A DNA stretch of 64,000 nucleotides from Egibacteraceae bacterium (GTDB lineage Bacteria; Actinomycetota; Nitriliruptoria; Euzebyales; Egibacteraceae), in NCBI GenBank assembly GCA_035540635.1, contig DATLGH010000108.1, positions 43,345-107,344 on the forward strand, written 5' to 3'. Below are positions 35,771-43,480 of this stretch, one piece after another (position 1 is the first letter of the stretch; the number at the start of each line of letters is the position of its first letter). The position numbers were made by a program, and so were the translations under genes. The notes below the pieces were generated by a model. The model had not been told where the DNA came from and made no database searches. It saw nothing but the letters and a program-made list of their open reading frames with translations.

Positions 35771-36565
35771 CTAGGCGGAGCCGGTCGCGACCGCGAGGAG
35801 GTCCTCGACGACCGGGTGCAGCAGCCCGTTCGTGCTGAGCACCGCCCCCGTCGCGTCGGCGAGGGCGCTTCCGCCGTCCCAGGCGGTGAGCCGGCCGCCC
35901 GCCTCCGTGACGATGCATTCGAGCGCGGCGACGTCCCACACCTTCAGGTCGCGCTCGAGGGCCACATCGGCCATGCCCCCCGCAACGAGCAGGTGCATCC
36001 AGAAGTCGCCGAAGCCGCGGGTGCGCCAGGAGGCGTCGGCCAGGCGGCCGAGCAGGTTCCACAGCGCCGGCGATCGGCGGAACCAGTCGAGGCCACCGTG
36101 GAGCACGTGCGCGTCGCGGAGCGCGTCGACCGCAGAGACGCCGACCGGCTGACCGTTGCGACGGGCGCCCCGGCCGGCGGCGGCGTCCCAGCGCTCCCCC
36201 ATCGCGGGCGCGCTCGCCATGCCGATGAGGACCCGACCGTCGTGGACGAGCGCGATGAGCGTGGCGAACACCGGCACCCCGCGCAGGAAGTTCGCCGTCC
36301 CGTCGATGGGGTCGAGCACCCACGTCGGCGTCGCGGGGTCGAGCGCCCCGCCCTCCTCCTCGCCGAGGATCGCGTGGTCGGGATAGGTCGCCGCGATGCG
36401 CGCCCGCAGGGCAGCCTCCACGCCGCGGTCGGCCTCCGTCACCGGTGAGCCGTCCGGCTTGGCCACCACCGCGACGGGGCCACCGAAGTGCGCCATGGTG
36501 AGCCGGTCGGCCGCGTCGGCGAGCTCCTCGGCGAAGGCGAGCAGGTCGGTGACGTCCGGCGTCAC
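35771..36565 (-). CDS. Inositol-monophosphatase family protein, probably histidinol-phosphatase-like
   Basis: Mg2+-dependent phosphomonoesterase, 264 residues from GTG 36565. Metal-binding motifs are intact: GEEEGG (first acidic site), WVLDPIDGTANFLRGVPVF (DPIDGT) and KVWDVAALECIVTEAGGRL (WD...EAGG). Actinobacteria use a member of this family (HisN) as histidinol-phosphate phosphatase, and the sequence is of that general type; inositol-1-phosphate or sulfated nucleotide substrates cannot be excluded. It follows the hypothetical gene at 36575 by only 9 bases. Confidence 0.88.
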   Translation of the reverse strand: MTPDVTDLLAFAEELADAADRLTMAHFGGPVAVVAKPDGSPVTEADRGVEAALRARIAATYPDHAILGEEEGGALDPATPTWVLDPIDGTANFLRGVPVFATLIALVHDGRVLIGMASAPAMGERWDAAAGRGARRNGQPVGVSAVDALRDAHVLHGGLDWFRRSPALWNLLGRLADASWRTRGFGDFWMHLLVAGGMADVALERDLKVWDVAALECIVTEAGGRLTAWDGGSALADATGAVLSTNGLLHPVVEDLLAVATGSA

Positions 36566-36574
36566 GCCGACGGC

Positions 36575-37048
36575 CTACTGGTCGGCGACGAGATCGTCGA
36601 AGCGCAGGACGAGGTCGTTGGGCTGCACGGTGAGGCTGACCTCGTCGCGGGGCGCCCAGAGCGGGATGCAGGGGCCCTGCCCGGCGTGGCCGCACAGGCA
36701 CACGACGAGGCCGCCGGCCGGGTTCATGCCGACGAGCTGGCGCGCGTAGCTCAGCAGCTCCGTCATCGACGCGCCACCCCCGGTGCGGCGCCAGTAGGCC
36801 ATCGCCCAGCGTGACTCCGGCCGGCCGAACACGGCGAGCGCCGAACCCGGCGACAGGCGGGCCACCGCCGCGAGCGACCCCCGGCCCTTCAGGATCTTGT
36901 CCTGCTTGGCGGACTTGCCGATGCGCGCGGCCGCGACCGGCTCGGCGAGCTGGCCGGGCAGGTCGGAGAGGTCGTAGTTGCCCGCGGCCTGGGCGGCCTT
37001 TTGGCGCTCAACCGCCACCTGGTAGGCCTGTGCGTCCTTCGTCGCCAC
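36575..37048 (-). CDS. Hypothetical protein
   Basis: 157 residues from GTG 37048 with AGGAGA upstream. It has a basic, helical first third (AQAYQVAVERQKAAQAAGNY, ARIGKSAKQDKILKGRGSLA), then SRWAMAYWRRTGGG and a more hydrophobic second half with two cysteines (GGLVVCLCGHAGQGPCIPLW). No family recognised. Closely linked to the phosphatase gene downstream, so likely co-transcribed. Confidence 0.65.
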   Translation of the reverse strand: MATKDAQAYQVAVERQKAAQAAGNYDLSDLPGQLAEPVAAARIGKSAKQDKILKGRGSLAAVARLSPGSALAVFGRPESRWAMAYWRRTGGGASMTELLSYARQLVGMNPAGGLVVCLCGHAGQGPCIPLWAPRDEVSLTVQPNDLVLRFDDLVADQ

Positions 37049-37187
37049 CGTCTCCTGATCCCTCCTGGCGCCCGTCGGTGCACCGGCGCCCGCGCGAAAC
37101 CAGCCTGTTCATGCGAACGACAGCCCGGGCAGAAGCCGCGGCCTCCAGCGAAGTGTAGCGGGGCGCTGCGGGGTCGCAGCATGCCGG

Positions 37188-37260
37188 TGGTCCCGACGGG
37201 ATTCGAACCCGCGTGAACAGCTTGAAAGGCTGCCATCCTGGGCCGCTAGATGACGGGACC
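37188..37260 (-). tRNA. tRNA-Glu (anticodon UUC)
   Basis: 73 bases reading leftward. The acceptor stem GGTCCCG pairs with CGGGACC plus discriminator A; the D arm is ATCTAGCGGCCCAGGAT; the anticodon stem-loop is GCAGC-CTTTCAA-GCTGT with anticodon TTC at the middle of the loop; the T arm carries GGTTCGAATCC. The 3' CCA is not encoded. It sits 12 bases before the lnt stop, in the same direction. Confidence 0.95.
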
Positions 37261-37271
37261 TGCCAGCCAGC

Positions 37272-38822
37272 CTAATCGGGTGGGTACCGCCTCCGCCATT
37301 GCGCGATGCCCCCGGCGACCGCTAGCCCCAGGGCCGCCAGGGCGGCTGCGGCCATGGCCACGGGCCCGACCACGTCGCCGAAGCGGGTGAAGGGCGTGTC
37401 GGCGGCGACGAGCGGCAGCTCGGCCCGGACGACCGCCTGCTCGAACAACTCGGTGCGGTGGCTGACCCGGCCCTCCGGGTCGATGACCGCGGAGATGCCG
37501 CTCAGGCCGGCGTGGACCACCCACCGCCCCGATTCGACCGCGCGGAGCTGGCTGAAGGCGAGATGCTGGCTGCTCGCCGGCGTGCGCCCGAAGCTCGCGT
37601 TGTTCGTCGAGACGACGAGCAGCTCGGCTCCCTCACGCACCTGGCTGCGGGTGAGCTCGGGGAAGTTGTTCTCGAAGCAGATGACCGTGGCGAGTCGCGC
37701 ACCCCCGACGTTGAACACCCCGGGGTCGCCGCCGGCGGCGAAGTTGCTCGCCCGCTCCAGGGGGGGAACCCACCCGAGGTACTCCCGGAGGGGGACGTAC
37801 TCGCCGAAGGGCACGAGGGAGCGCTTGGCGTAGACGTCCCCGAGAGCCGGTCCGTCGCGGAGCTCCGCCATGGTGTTGTAGTCGCGCCCGTCGACGGTGC
37901 GGAGCATCCCGGCGAGCAGCGGGGTGCCGTCGAGGGCGTCGAGCGCCGGGCGGATGACGCCGGCGAGCTGGGACGCGCCGTCGGTGACGTCGGCGTCCAG
38001 CGCGTTCTCCGGCCACACGACCACGTCGGGCATCGCGCCGTCGCGGGCGAGCGCCACCGTCAGCCCCGTCATCCGCTCGGCGACCTCGACGACGCGGCTG
38101 CGGGTCAACGACCGCGTGTCGACGATGTCGTTGCCCTGGACGGCCGCGACGTCGAGCGTGCGCCCGGCGTCGGCGGGCGGGTCGCCGCCGAGCACCACCG
38201 CCGCCGCGAGTAGCACGAGCACGGCGACGAGAGGAGCGCGCACCGCCGCGAACCCGGCTTCACCGAGGGAGCCGAGGGAGCCGAGGGAAGGCCCGTCACG
38301 CGCGAGACCGCGCAGCCGTTCGACGCCCTCCTCCACGGCCACCGCCACGAGCGCGCAGGCGGCGCTCACCCCGAGGACCCCGAAGGTGCGCGCGAGCGGC
38401 AGGATAAGGCCGCCGTCGTGCTGGGTGTAGCCGAGCACGCCCCACGGGAACCCGCCCCAGGGCGCGGCGCTGCGGACGGCCTCGAGAGCCACCCACCAGA
38501 CGACGGCGGCCAGGGGACGCCAGGGGCGGTCCCCCCATACGGCCAGCCCGCCGACGAAGGCCGCCACCGTGACGGCCTGGATGAGCACGAGCAGCGGCAG
38601 CGCGATCGGCTCGACGAGGGAGATCCAGTAGACGAGCGGCGTGAAGAACGCCACGCCGGCGAGCAGCCCCCATCCGAGGCCGGTCCGTCCCGGACGCCGG
38701 TCGCCGGCCACGTCGCGGGCCAGGGCGAGCAGCGGGACGAGGGCCACCAGGCCCACCGGCCCCCAGCCGAGGGGCGGGTGCCCGGCGAAGAGCAGCGCGC
38801 CGCCGCCCAACGCGAGCAGCAC
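37272..38822 (-). CDS. lnt: Apolipoprotein N-acyltransferase
   Basis: Membrane enzyme that adds the third acyl chain to lipoproteins. About 516 residues: six or so N-terminal membrane helices (ALLFAGHPPLGWGPVGLVAL to VGLAVWG-like segments), then a nitrilase-fold domain with the triad Glu in VVWPENALDADV, Lys in YAKRSLVPFGEYVP, Cys in VICFENNFPELT, and a last C-terminal helix. Start uncertain: GTG 38822 avoids overlap with the upstream DUF4193 gene, but the frame is open to ATG 38918 (79-base overlap). It would act on lipoproteins such as the binding protein at 33630. Confidence 0.93.
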   Translation of the reverse strand: MLLALGGGALLFAGHPPLGWGPVGLVALVPLLALARDVAGDRRPGRTGLGWGLLAGVAFFTPLVYWISLVEPIALPLLVLIQAVTVAAFVGGLAVWGDRPWRPLAAVVWWVALEAVRSAAPWGGFPWGVLGYTQHDGGLILPLARTFGVLGVSAACALVAVAVEEGVERLRGLARDGPSLGSLGSLGEAGFAAVRAPLVAVLVLLAAAVVLGGDPPADAGRTLDVAAVQGNDIVDTRSLTRSRVVEVAERMTGLTVALARDGAMPDVVVWPENALDADVTDGASQLAGVIRPALDALDGTPLLAGMLRTVDGRDYNTMAELRDGPALGDVYAKRSLVPFGEYVPLREYLGWVPPLERASNFAAGGDPGVFNVGGARLATVICFENNFPELTRSQVREGAELLVVSTNNASFGRTPASSQHLAFSQLRAVESGRWVVHAGLSGISAVIDPEGRVSHRTELFEQAVVRAELPLVAADTPFTRFGDVVGPVAMAAAALAALGLAVAGGIAQWRRRYPPD

Positions 38823-38839
38823 CCGGCGACGCCGGGGGG

Positions 38840-39304
38840 TCAGGCGCAGTCGAAGCAGAACAGCCGCGTCTCGTCGGCCAGCTGCGCCCGACGTTTGACG
38901 AGGAAGCACGATCGACACGTGAACTCTCCGGCTCCGACGAGGGCAGGTCGCACGCTCAGCCCGTCACGCGAGTCGTCGGCGAAGCGTCCGAGGTCGTCGT
39001 CGTCGAGGACCTTGTCCCGAGCGAGCAGGACGTCGAGCGACTCCTCGCCCGCGTCGTCGTCGTCGAGGTCGTCGTCGTCGAGGTCCTCGTCGTCGTCCTC
39101 GTCGGCGTCGAGCTCGTCGTCCTCGTCTTCGTCGTCGAGCTCCTCGGCCTCCTCACCCGCGTCGAGCTCCTCGTCCTCGATCGACGCGGCGTCGTCGTCG
39201 AGGTCGTCGACTGCCTCGTCGTCGATGGGCAGCTCGGCCAGGTCGACGTCGTCGTCGAGCTCTTCGTCGAGCTCTACTTCGTCGTCGAACTCAGCGGTGG
39301 ACAC
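38840..39304 (-). CDS. DUF4193 family protein, acidic with C-terminal zinc ribbon
   Basis: 154 residues from GTG 39304 (AGAGGAAG upstream). The first 100 residues are an Asp/Glu tract (DDDEDLDDDDLDDDDAGEES). The C-terminal 50 carry GEFTCRSCFLVKRRAQLADE and LFCFDCA with two CxxC pairs, the mark of this actinobacterial family. Function unknown; the family is a known small conserved protein of actinobacteria. It heads a unit with lnt and has its own good promoter. The complementary strand gives long Ser-rich false frames here. Confidence 0.9.
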   Translation of the reverse strand: MSTAEFDDEVELDEELDDDVDLAELPIDDEAVDDLDDDAASIEDEELDAGEEAEELDDEDEDDELDADEDDDEDLDDDDLDDDDAGEESLDVLLARDKVLDDDDLGRFADDSRDGLSVRPALVGAGEFTCRSCFLVKRRAQLADETRLFCFDCA

Positions 39305-39361
39305 CCGGGGCTTCCTCTCTTGCCACGCGCCGGGTCGGGGCGCGGCTACCGCGTGAGCGGC

Positions 39362-39390
39362 TTTATAGGTCTTCACGGTGCTGGGCGCAA
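39362..39390 (-). promoter_or_regulatory. Promoter of the DUF4193-lnt unit
   Basis: Reading leftward, TTGCGC (39390-39385) and TATAAA (39367-39362) are separated by exactly 17 bases. Predicted transcript start is near 39355, leaving a leader of about 50 bases to GTG 39304. Confidence 0.65.
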
Positions 39391-39423
39391 CGCTGCGGGC
39401 GCGTCCTACGTTCCCCTTTGGAG

Positions 39424-39465
39424 AAAAAAGGGAACGGCCCCGGAGCGGATAGCGCTCCGGGGCCG
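39424..39465 (-). terminator. Intrinsic terminator, perfect 13-bp stem with T-run
   Basis: Leftward strand: CGGCCCCGGAGCG (39465-39453), a 5-base loop, then CGCTCCGGGGCCG (39447-39435), followed by TTCCCTTTTTT. It has a T-run, rare here, so it is one of the most convincing terminators in the window. Confidence 0.92.
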
Positions 39466-39637
39466 ACTGAGAGGGGGCCTGCCGTTGGCACCACGCGCGT
39501 GCCGGCAGACGCCGACGCGCGAGTTCTCTACTAGGCCTGCCCTACCTCCGTCCGTCTCGCTGTCGTTCCCCCCGCCCCGGTCAGGTGGGCCGCAGCACGG
39601 GAACCTGCCACCTTCGGGGTCGCGCCCCGCCGGTGCG
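39424..39637 (-). ncRNA. Candidate small structured RNA of about 210 bases
   Basis: A gene-free stretch bounded by its own promoter (39644-39673) and a classical intrinsic terminator (39424-39465). Between them the leftward strand can form several local hairpins: GGGG-CGCGA-CCCC near the 5' end; AGGTGG...CCACCT with an inner CAG...CTG; and CTGCCG...CGGCAG with an inner GGCAC...GTGCC. No start codon with a ribosome site opens a convincing ORF. I could not match it to 6S, SRP, RNase P, tmRNA or 6C RNA. Existence is inferred from signals, not shown. Confidence 0.55.
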
Positions 39638-39643
39638 GTACGC

Positions 39644-39673
39644 AGGCTAGGGGGGCTCCGGCGCAGGCGTCAA
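39644..39673 (-). promoter_or_regulatory. Promoter of the candidate small RNA
   Basis: TTGACG (39673-39668) and TAGCCT (39649-39644) with an 18-base spacer, leftward. It lies 150 bases downstream of the amidohydrolase stop, so it is not needed by any annotated gene. Confidence 0.6.
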
Positions 39674-39823
39674 CCCTGCCCGGCAACCAGCGCCAGCGCG
39701 CTGACCAGCGGTTTGTCAGCGAACCTGCAGGTCAGCGACAACCTCGGAAGATTTCCAGCCGCGCGCTTTGCGCACGGCGGCTCCCGCCCACCGGTCGCAC
39801 GAACGGCCGCGGAGCGCAGCACG

Positions 39824-41362
39824 TCACGGACCGCCGAGGCGGAGATCGCCGTGCGCGACCCGTCCCGCCACCACCGTGGCGAGGCACCGCAGCTCGCGAG
39901 GGTCCTCGACCGCGAGCGGGTCGTCGCTCCATACGGCGAAGTCCGCCCGCGCGCCCGCTCGCAGCGCCCCCACCTCGTCCTGCCCGGCCGCGTAGCGACC
40001 CCCGAGGGTATGGGCCGCGAGTGCCTGCTCGCGGCCCAGGCCGTAGCCGCCGCGGTGGTGCTCGGCGGCCCACACGGCGCCCCAGGGGTCGAGGGCGGTC
40101 ACGGGCGCGTCCGAGCCGAAGGCCATGGGCACCCCGGCGGCGGCGAACCAGGCGAGGGGGTTGATCCGGCCGGCTGCGCCCGGACCGAAGCGCCGCGCGT
40201 ACAGTCCGTCGTCCCCTCCCCACGCGGCGTCGAACGCCGGCTGCACGCTCGCGACGACGCCGAGGTCGGCAAGCCGGGCGACGAGGTCGGGCGAGACCAT
40301 CTCGACGTGCTCGACCCGGTGCCGACAGGCGCGCACGGTGGTGCGCCCGACCCGGTGGGCGGCCGCCTCGAGCGCCCGCACCGCCTGGTCGACGGCCCGG
40401 TCCCCGATGGCGTGCACACCCGCGCCCACCCCCCGGCGGGAGGCCTGGGTGAAGAACGCCGCGACGGCCTCGTCGTCGTGGAAGAGCACCCCCGCCCCAC
40501 CCCCGTCGGCGTAGCCGTCGAACACCGCGGCCGTGTGGGAGCCGATCGAGCCGTCGAGGAACAGGTCGCCGCCGGGCCGCAGCCCCTCCCACCGGGCGGG
40601 GTCGATCTGCGCCCACCAGGTGTGCACCTCGACCGGCCACTGCCCCACCGCCCACGCGCGGGCGTCGTCGAGGCCCGACAGGCCGGGATGGCCCATCTCG
40701 TGCAGCGACCCGACCCCGAGTGCAGCCGCCCGCCCGCACGTCGCGAGGCGGGCCGCGTCGAGCTGGGCCCGTGGCAGGCGCGCGAGCACGCGGCGGCGGG
40801 CGGCCTCGCTCGCCTGCTCGCGAAGCAGGCCCGTCGGCTCTCCCCGCTCGTCGCGCTCCACGCCCGGCAGGCCGGCCAGCGGCAGACGCCTGAGGGTCCC
40901 CGGGTCGACGACGCAGCTGTGCCCGTCGACCCGGGTCAGGAGCACGGTGCGGTGCGGCACCGCCTCTGCGATGTCCGCGGCCGTCGGTGCGCGCCCCTCC
41001 GGCCACGCGTGGTCGTCCCAGGAGAAGCCGACGACGACGTCGGCGCCGGCGTCGCTCTTGTGGCGTCGCAGCCGGTCGAGGCACGCGGCGAGGCTTGTCG
41101 CCCCCGCGAGGTCGAGGCCGGTGAGCGACAGGCCCGTCGCCGTGCCGTGGACGTGGGCGTCCACGAAGCTCGGACAGATCCACCCGCCCGTGACGTCGAC
41201 CGTGCGGTCGTGCGGGGGTGCCGCCCGCGCGCTCGGCCCGACCCAGGCGATCCGATCGGCGACGAGGAGCAGCGCACGGCGCGCCGCTCCGCCGGACGGG
41301 TCGAGGGTGCGGATGCCGCGGGCGACGAGCAGGGTGGTCGGGGGCGGGGCGGCCCTGCTCAC
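39824..41362 (-). CDS. Amidohydrolase family protein (YtcJ-like)
   Basis: Metal-dependent amidohydrolase 3 family, 512 residues from GTG 41362, which overlaps the RNase HI stop (GTGA). N-terminal composite beta domain, then the metal-site CPSFVDAHVHGTATGLSLTG (HxH), DGHSCVVD, LDGSIGSHTAAVFDGYADGG, VHAIGDRAVDQAVRALEAAA, RHRVEHVEMVSPDL and FGSDAPVTALDPWGAVWAAE. Family members hydrolyse exocyclic amides/formamides; substrate unknown. Possible signal peptide is absent, so cytosolic. Confidence 0.9.
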   Translation of the reverse strand: MSRAAPPPTTLLVARGIRTLDPSGGAARRALLLVADRIAWVGPSARAAPPHDRTVDVTGGWICPSFVDAHVHGTATGLSLTGLDLAGATSLAACLDRLRRHKSDAGADVVVGFSWDDHAWPEGRAPTAADIAEAVPHRTVLLTRVDGHSCVVDPGTLRRLPLAGLPGVERDERGEPTGLLREQASEAARRRVLARLPRAQLDAARLATCGRAAALGVGSLHEMGHPGLSGLDDARAWAVGQWPVEVHTWWAQIDPARWEGLRPGGDLFLDGSIGSHTAAVFDGYADGGGAGVLFHDDEAVAAFFTQASRRGVGAGVHAIGDRAVDQAVRALEAAAHRVGRTTVRACRHRVEHVEMVSPDLVARLADLGVVASVQPAFDAAWGGDDGLYARRFGPGAAGRINPLAWFAAAGVPMAFGSDAPVTALDPWGAVWAAEHHRGGYGLGREQALAAHTLGGRYAAGQDEVGALRAGARADFAVWSDDPLAVEDPRELRCLATVVAGRVAHGDLRLGGP

Positions 41363-41979
41363 AGCTCGGCGCGGCGGTAAGCGGTGGAAAGCGAGTCCGC
41401 GTACTCGTTCCACCGGGCCCCGGCGTGCGCGGCGATCCACTCCAGTCGCAGCTCGGGCCGTGCCCGTGCCCGCTCGTAGAGCTCCCGGACGAGGTCGAGG
41501 TTGGCGATCGGCCCGGTCTTGCGGGTCCACCCGCGCCGCTCCCAAACTGGCGCCCACTTCGTGATCGTGTCGACGCACAGCCGGCTGTCGGTGTAGACGG
41601 TCGTGACCACGCCCTCGGGGACGAGGTCGTACCCCGCGATGAGGGCCGTGAGCTCCATGCGGTTGTTCGTCGTGCGGGGATCGTGGCCGTGCGCCTGGTC
41701 GACGACCTCGCCGCCGTCGACGTAGACCGCTCCCCAGCCGCCCGGACCGGGGTTGGGGTTCGCGCTGCCGTCGGTGAAGACGCCGTCCTGGGGTCCTCCG
41801 GTGAACTTGGCGAGCACCTCCGCGAGCGGCAGGTTCTCCTCGACCGCCCCGCCCCCCGCGCCGCCCGGCGCGCCGCCGTGGCAGGCGCGGCACTGCTTCG
41901 GCGTCCAGCCGGGGTAGCGCTCGCGGACGCGGGCCGGCACGGTGAACGCCGCCCCGCAGGTCACGCACGTGGACGCCAT
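41359..41979 (-). CDS. Ribonuclease HI family protein with N-terminal zinc ribbon
   Basis: 206 residues. Residues 1-35 form a zinc ribbon (C5-x2-C8 ... C30-x2-C33). The RNase H domain has D70 in GVFTDGSANPNPGPGG, E109 in NNRMELTALIAGYDLV, D131 in TVYTDSRLCVDTI and a C-terminal IAAHAGARWNEYADSLS carrying the last acidic residue. These are the catalytic DEDD positions, so it should cleave RNA in RNA:DNA hybrids. The added zinc ribbon is different from E. coli RnhA. Start ATG 41979 gives the ribbon at once. It overlaps the downstream amidohydrolase. Confidence 0.9.
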   Translation of the reverse strand: MASTCVTCGAAFTVPARVRERYPGWTPKQCRACHGGAPGGAGGGAVEENLPLAEVLAKFTGGPQDGVFTDGSANPNPGPGGWGAVYVDGGEVVDQAHGHDPRTTNNRMELTALIAGYDLVPEGVVTTVYTDSRLCVDTITKWAPVWERRGWTRKTGPIANLDLVRELYERARARPELRLEWIAAHAGARWNEYADSLSTAYRRAEL

Positions 41980-41990
41980 GGGCGTCAAGG

Positions 41991-42308
41991 CTACCGGGCG
42001 GCTTGCGCGGCGACGACGAGCAGCGGGCTCGAGAACGTGAAGAGCAGGACGCCGACCGTCCAGAGCACCCGTCGCCGCCCGGGTGGCTCGCCGGCGAGGA
42101 GGTCGAGGGCGGCCGCGAGCAGCAGCCAGCCGCTCGCGACCACCGCGCCGCTGACGAGTGCGAGGAACACCGCCGCGAGCCCGGCCGCGCCGTCGCCCCC
42201 GGCCCGCACGACGATCGTCACGAGCACCGTGCCGACGGCGAGCCACACCGCCGCACCCGCTGCGAGCGCCCGGCGCACCGTTGTGCGGTCACGGTCGCGG
42301 GGTACCAC
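41991..42308 (-). CDS. Small membrane protein, hypothetical
   Basis: About 105 residues with three predicted membrane helices (ALAAGAAVWLAVGTVLVTIV, GAAGLAAVFLALVSGAVVAS, VLWTVGVLLFTFSSPLLVVA). GTG 42308 (GGGGAA upstream) overlaps the acyl-CoA dehydrogenase stop by 20 bases; GTG 42278 is an alternative that avoids overlap. No family recognised. Confidence 0.6.
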   Translation of the reverse strand: MVPRDRDRTTVRRALAAGAAVWLAVGTVLVTIVVRAGGDGAAGLAAVFLALVSGAVVASGWLLLAAALDLLAGEPPGRRRVLWTVGVLLFTFSSPLLVVAAQAAR

Positions 42309-43452
42309 CGCGTTCCCCGCGCAGCAGGTCGCGTGCGATGACCATCCGCTGGATCTCGTTCGTGCCTTCGACGATCTGGAGCACCTTCGCCTCGCGCATG
42401 AGCCGCTCGACCGGATACGCCGTCGTGTAGCCGTACCCCCCGAAGACCTGGACCGCGTCGGTCGTGACGGCCATCGCGGTGTCGCTCGCGGCGAGCTTCG
42501 CCATCGCGGCGATGCGCCTGTAGGGCTCGCCGGCGTCGCGGCGCGACGCTCCCTCGAGGTACAGGGCCCGGGCCGCTTCGATACCGGTGGCCATGTCGGC
42601 GAGCTTGAACCCCACGCCCTGGAACTCGCCGATGGGGCGGCCGAACTGCTCGCGCTCGCGGGCGTAGGCGACCGCGTGGTCGAGCGCGCACTGCGCGAGC
42701 CCCACCGCGCATGCGGCGATGCCGAGCCGCCCCCCGTCGAGGGCGCGCATCGCGATCGCGAAGCCCTCACCCTCCGCGCCGAGGAGGTGGCCGGCCGGCA
42801 CCCGCGCCCCTTCGAAGACGATCTGCCCCGTCGGCGAGGCGCGCAGACCCATCTTGCGCTCCGCCGGAGGGAAGCTCACCCCCGCCGTGTCGGCGGGTAC
42901 GAGCAGGGCGCTGATGCCGCCGGTCCGGTCCTCGCCCGTGCGGCACATGACGACGTAGAAGTCGGCCACCCCGGCATGCGTCACCCACGCCTTCGTGCCG
43001 TCGAGGACGTAGTGGTCGCCGTCGCGGCGGGCGCGGGTGACCAGGGCCGCGGCGTCAGAGCCGCTCGCGGGCTCCGACAGCGCGTACGCCCCGAGCCACT
43101 CGCCGGCCGCCATGATCGGCAGGAACCGGCGCCGCACGTCGTCGGTCGCGAAGCGCGCCACGGCCCCGGTCGCGAGCGTGTGGACCGACAGGGCAAGGCC
43201 GACGGTGAGGAACGCGCGGCTGAGCTCCTCCACCACGCGGAGGGCGACGCCGGCAGGCTGACCGCCCCCCCCGAGGCCGGGGTCGAACGGCAGCCCCATG
43301 ACGCCGATCCGGCCGAGCGCCGCGAGGACGTCACCGGGGAAGCGGGCCGCTGCCTCGTCGCCGGCCGCCCGGGGGGCGACCTCGGCGGCGGCGAAGGTGC
43401 GCACGAGGTCGAGGAGTGCCCGCTGCTCCTCGTCGAGGCGGGCAAGGCTCAC
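42289..43452 (-). CDS. Acyl-CoA dehydrogenase
   Basis: FAD enzyme catalysing alpha,beta-dehydrogenation of an acyl-CoA thioester, 387 residues. FAD/substrate motifs AYALSEPASGSDAAAL, WVTHAGVADFYVVM, KMGLRASPTGQIVFEGARVP, REQFGRPIGEFQGV and the catalytic base Glu362 in QIVEGTNEIQRMV; the position fits short/medium-chain and branched-chain types. It lies 28 bases after the M24 peptidase gene in the same direction. Chain specificity not determinable here. Confidence 0.94.
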   Translation of the reverse strand: MSLARLDEEQRALLDLVRTFAAAEVAPRAAGDEAAARFPGDVLAALGRIGVMGLPFDPGLGGGGQPAGVALRVVEELSRAFLTVGLALSVHTLATGAVARFATDDVRRRFLPIMAAGEWLGAYALSEPASGSDAAALVTRARRDGDHYVLDGTKAWVTHAGVADFYVVMCRTGEDRTGGISALLVPADTAGVSFPPAERKMGLRASPTGQIVFEGARVPAGHLLGAEGEGFAIAMRALDGGRLGIAACAVGLAQCALDHAVAYAREREQFGRPIGEFQGVGFKLADMATGIEAARALYLEGASRRDAGEPYRRIAAMAKLAASDTAMAVTTDAVQVFGGYGYTTAYPVERLMREAKVLQIVEGTNEIQRMVIARDLLRGERGGTPRP

Positions 43453-43480
43453 GGACGCGACCCGGCGGGCACCCCGTCGC

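Noticed and set aside
37188..37260. tRNA as a phage/ICE attachment site
   Set aside because: No integrase gene or repeated tRNA end is seen in the flanking genes.
39061..39210. GTCGTC/CGAGGTC simple repeat array
   Set aside because: Codon repetition of Asp/Glu in DUF4193, not a CRISPR or regulatory repeat.
38418..39356. Ser-rich 312-codon frame on the + strand
   Set aside because: Its poly-Ser comes from reading the Asp/Glu tract of the DUF4193 gene backwards.
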